This document shows, one piece after another, positions 5,035 to 5,064 of a DNA stretch of 5,064 nucleotides (positions are counted from its first letter, which is position 1; the number at the start of each line of letters is the position of its first letter). The notes below the pieces were generated by a model. The model saw only the letters and a program-made list of their open reading frames with translations. It had not been told where the DNA came from and did not search any database. The DNA comes from Clostridia bacterium (GTDB taxonomy: Bacteria > Bacillota_A > Clostridia > Oscillospirales > CAG-272). A program made the position numbers and the translations under genes. The stretch covers positions 1-5,064 of the forward strand of contig JAFTSR010000310.1 of NCBI GenBank assembly GCA_017467225.1, given 5' to 3'.

Positions 5035-5064
5035 GTTGGGGCTCTGCCCCTAAGGCCTCCGGCG
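5035..5064 (+). repeat. Start of a probable dispersed GGGGC-TCT-GCCCC palindromic repeat, cut by the window edge
   Basis: GGGGC (5038-5042) and GCCCC (5046-5050) form a 5-bp stem with a three-base loop, preceded by gtt and followed by taaggcctccggcg up to the end of the window. I associate short elements of this kind (gttggggctctgcccc) with multicopy intergenic repeats in some gut Clostridia. Only one copy is visible here, so the multicopy nature is inferred. Confidence 0.4.

Noticed and set aside
1..5064. tRNA, rRNA, CRISPR array, transposase or prophage attachment site
   Set aside because: I found no cloverleaf-like segment, no regularly spaced direct repeats, no mobile-element gene and no target-site duplication.

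Overview
The window looks like a chromosomal segment of a moderately GC-rich Gram-positive anaerobe, most likely a gut Clostridia (Oscillospiraceae-like) species. That placement is inferred from the protein families (YitT, DUF1538 with P-II, intracellular-looking serine hydrolase), the consensus sigma-A-type promoters with extended -10 elements, the GGAGG-type ribosome binding sites, and a GGGGC-TCT-GCCCC palindrome at the right edge of a kind I associate with such genomes. All genes lie on the + strand. The long minus-strand ORFs are shadows of the real genes.

Layout. (1) Positions 3-677 hold the 3' end of a gene for a repetitive, right-handed beta-helix-like protein, closed by a clear intrinsic terminator (688-728). 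(2) A near-perfect promoter (752-780) drives a single gene at 853-1755 for a YitT-family membrane protein. (3) A strong GC hairpin (1770-1804) follows directly and contains the -35 region of the next promoter (1784-1812). The transcript made there starts with an AT-rich leader that can fold into a long imperfect hairpin (1824-1880), with a cre-like sequence on its left side. (4) An apparent three-gene operon follows: a DUF1538 membrane protein built of two homologous halves (1912-3441), a protein with two P-II-like domains (3438-4127, overlapping by ATGA), and a beta-lactamase-fold serine hydrolase (4138-4983, after a 10-base gap). A perfect 10-bp hairpin (4989-5026) ends the operon.

How the genes may work together. 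DUF1538 proteins are commonly encoded beside P-II-family proteins, and P-II proteins typically control membrane transporters by direct contact. The plausible reading is therefore an ion or solute transporter with a dedicated cytoplasmic regulator. Here both partners are internally duplicated. The regulator gene also carries a ribosome-binding-site-like sequence just before an ATG at the domain boundary, so it could make both a 229-residue tandem protein and a 105-residue single P-II domain. The role of the SxxK hydrolase in the same transcript is unknown. I regard the duplicated transporter/regulator pair, the possible two-product regulator gene and the structured leader as the most interesting content of the window.
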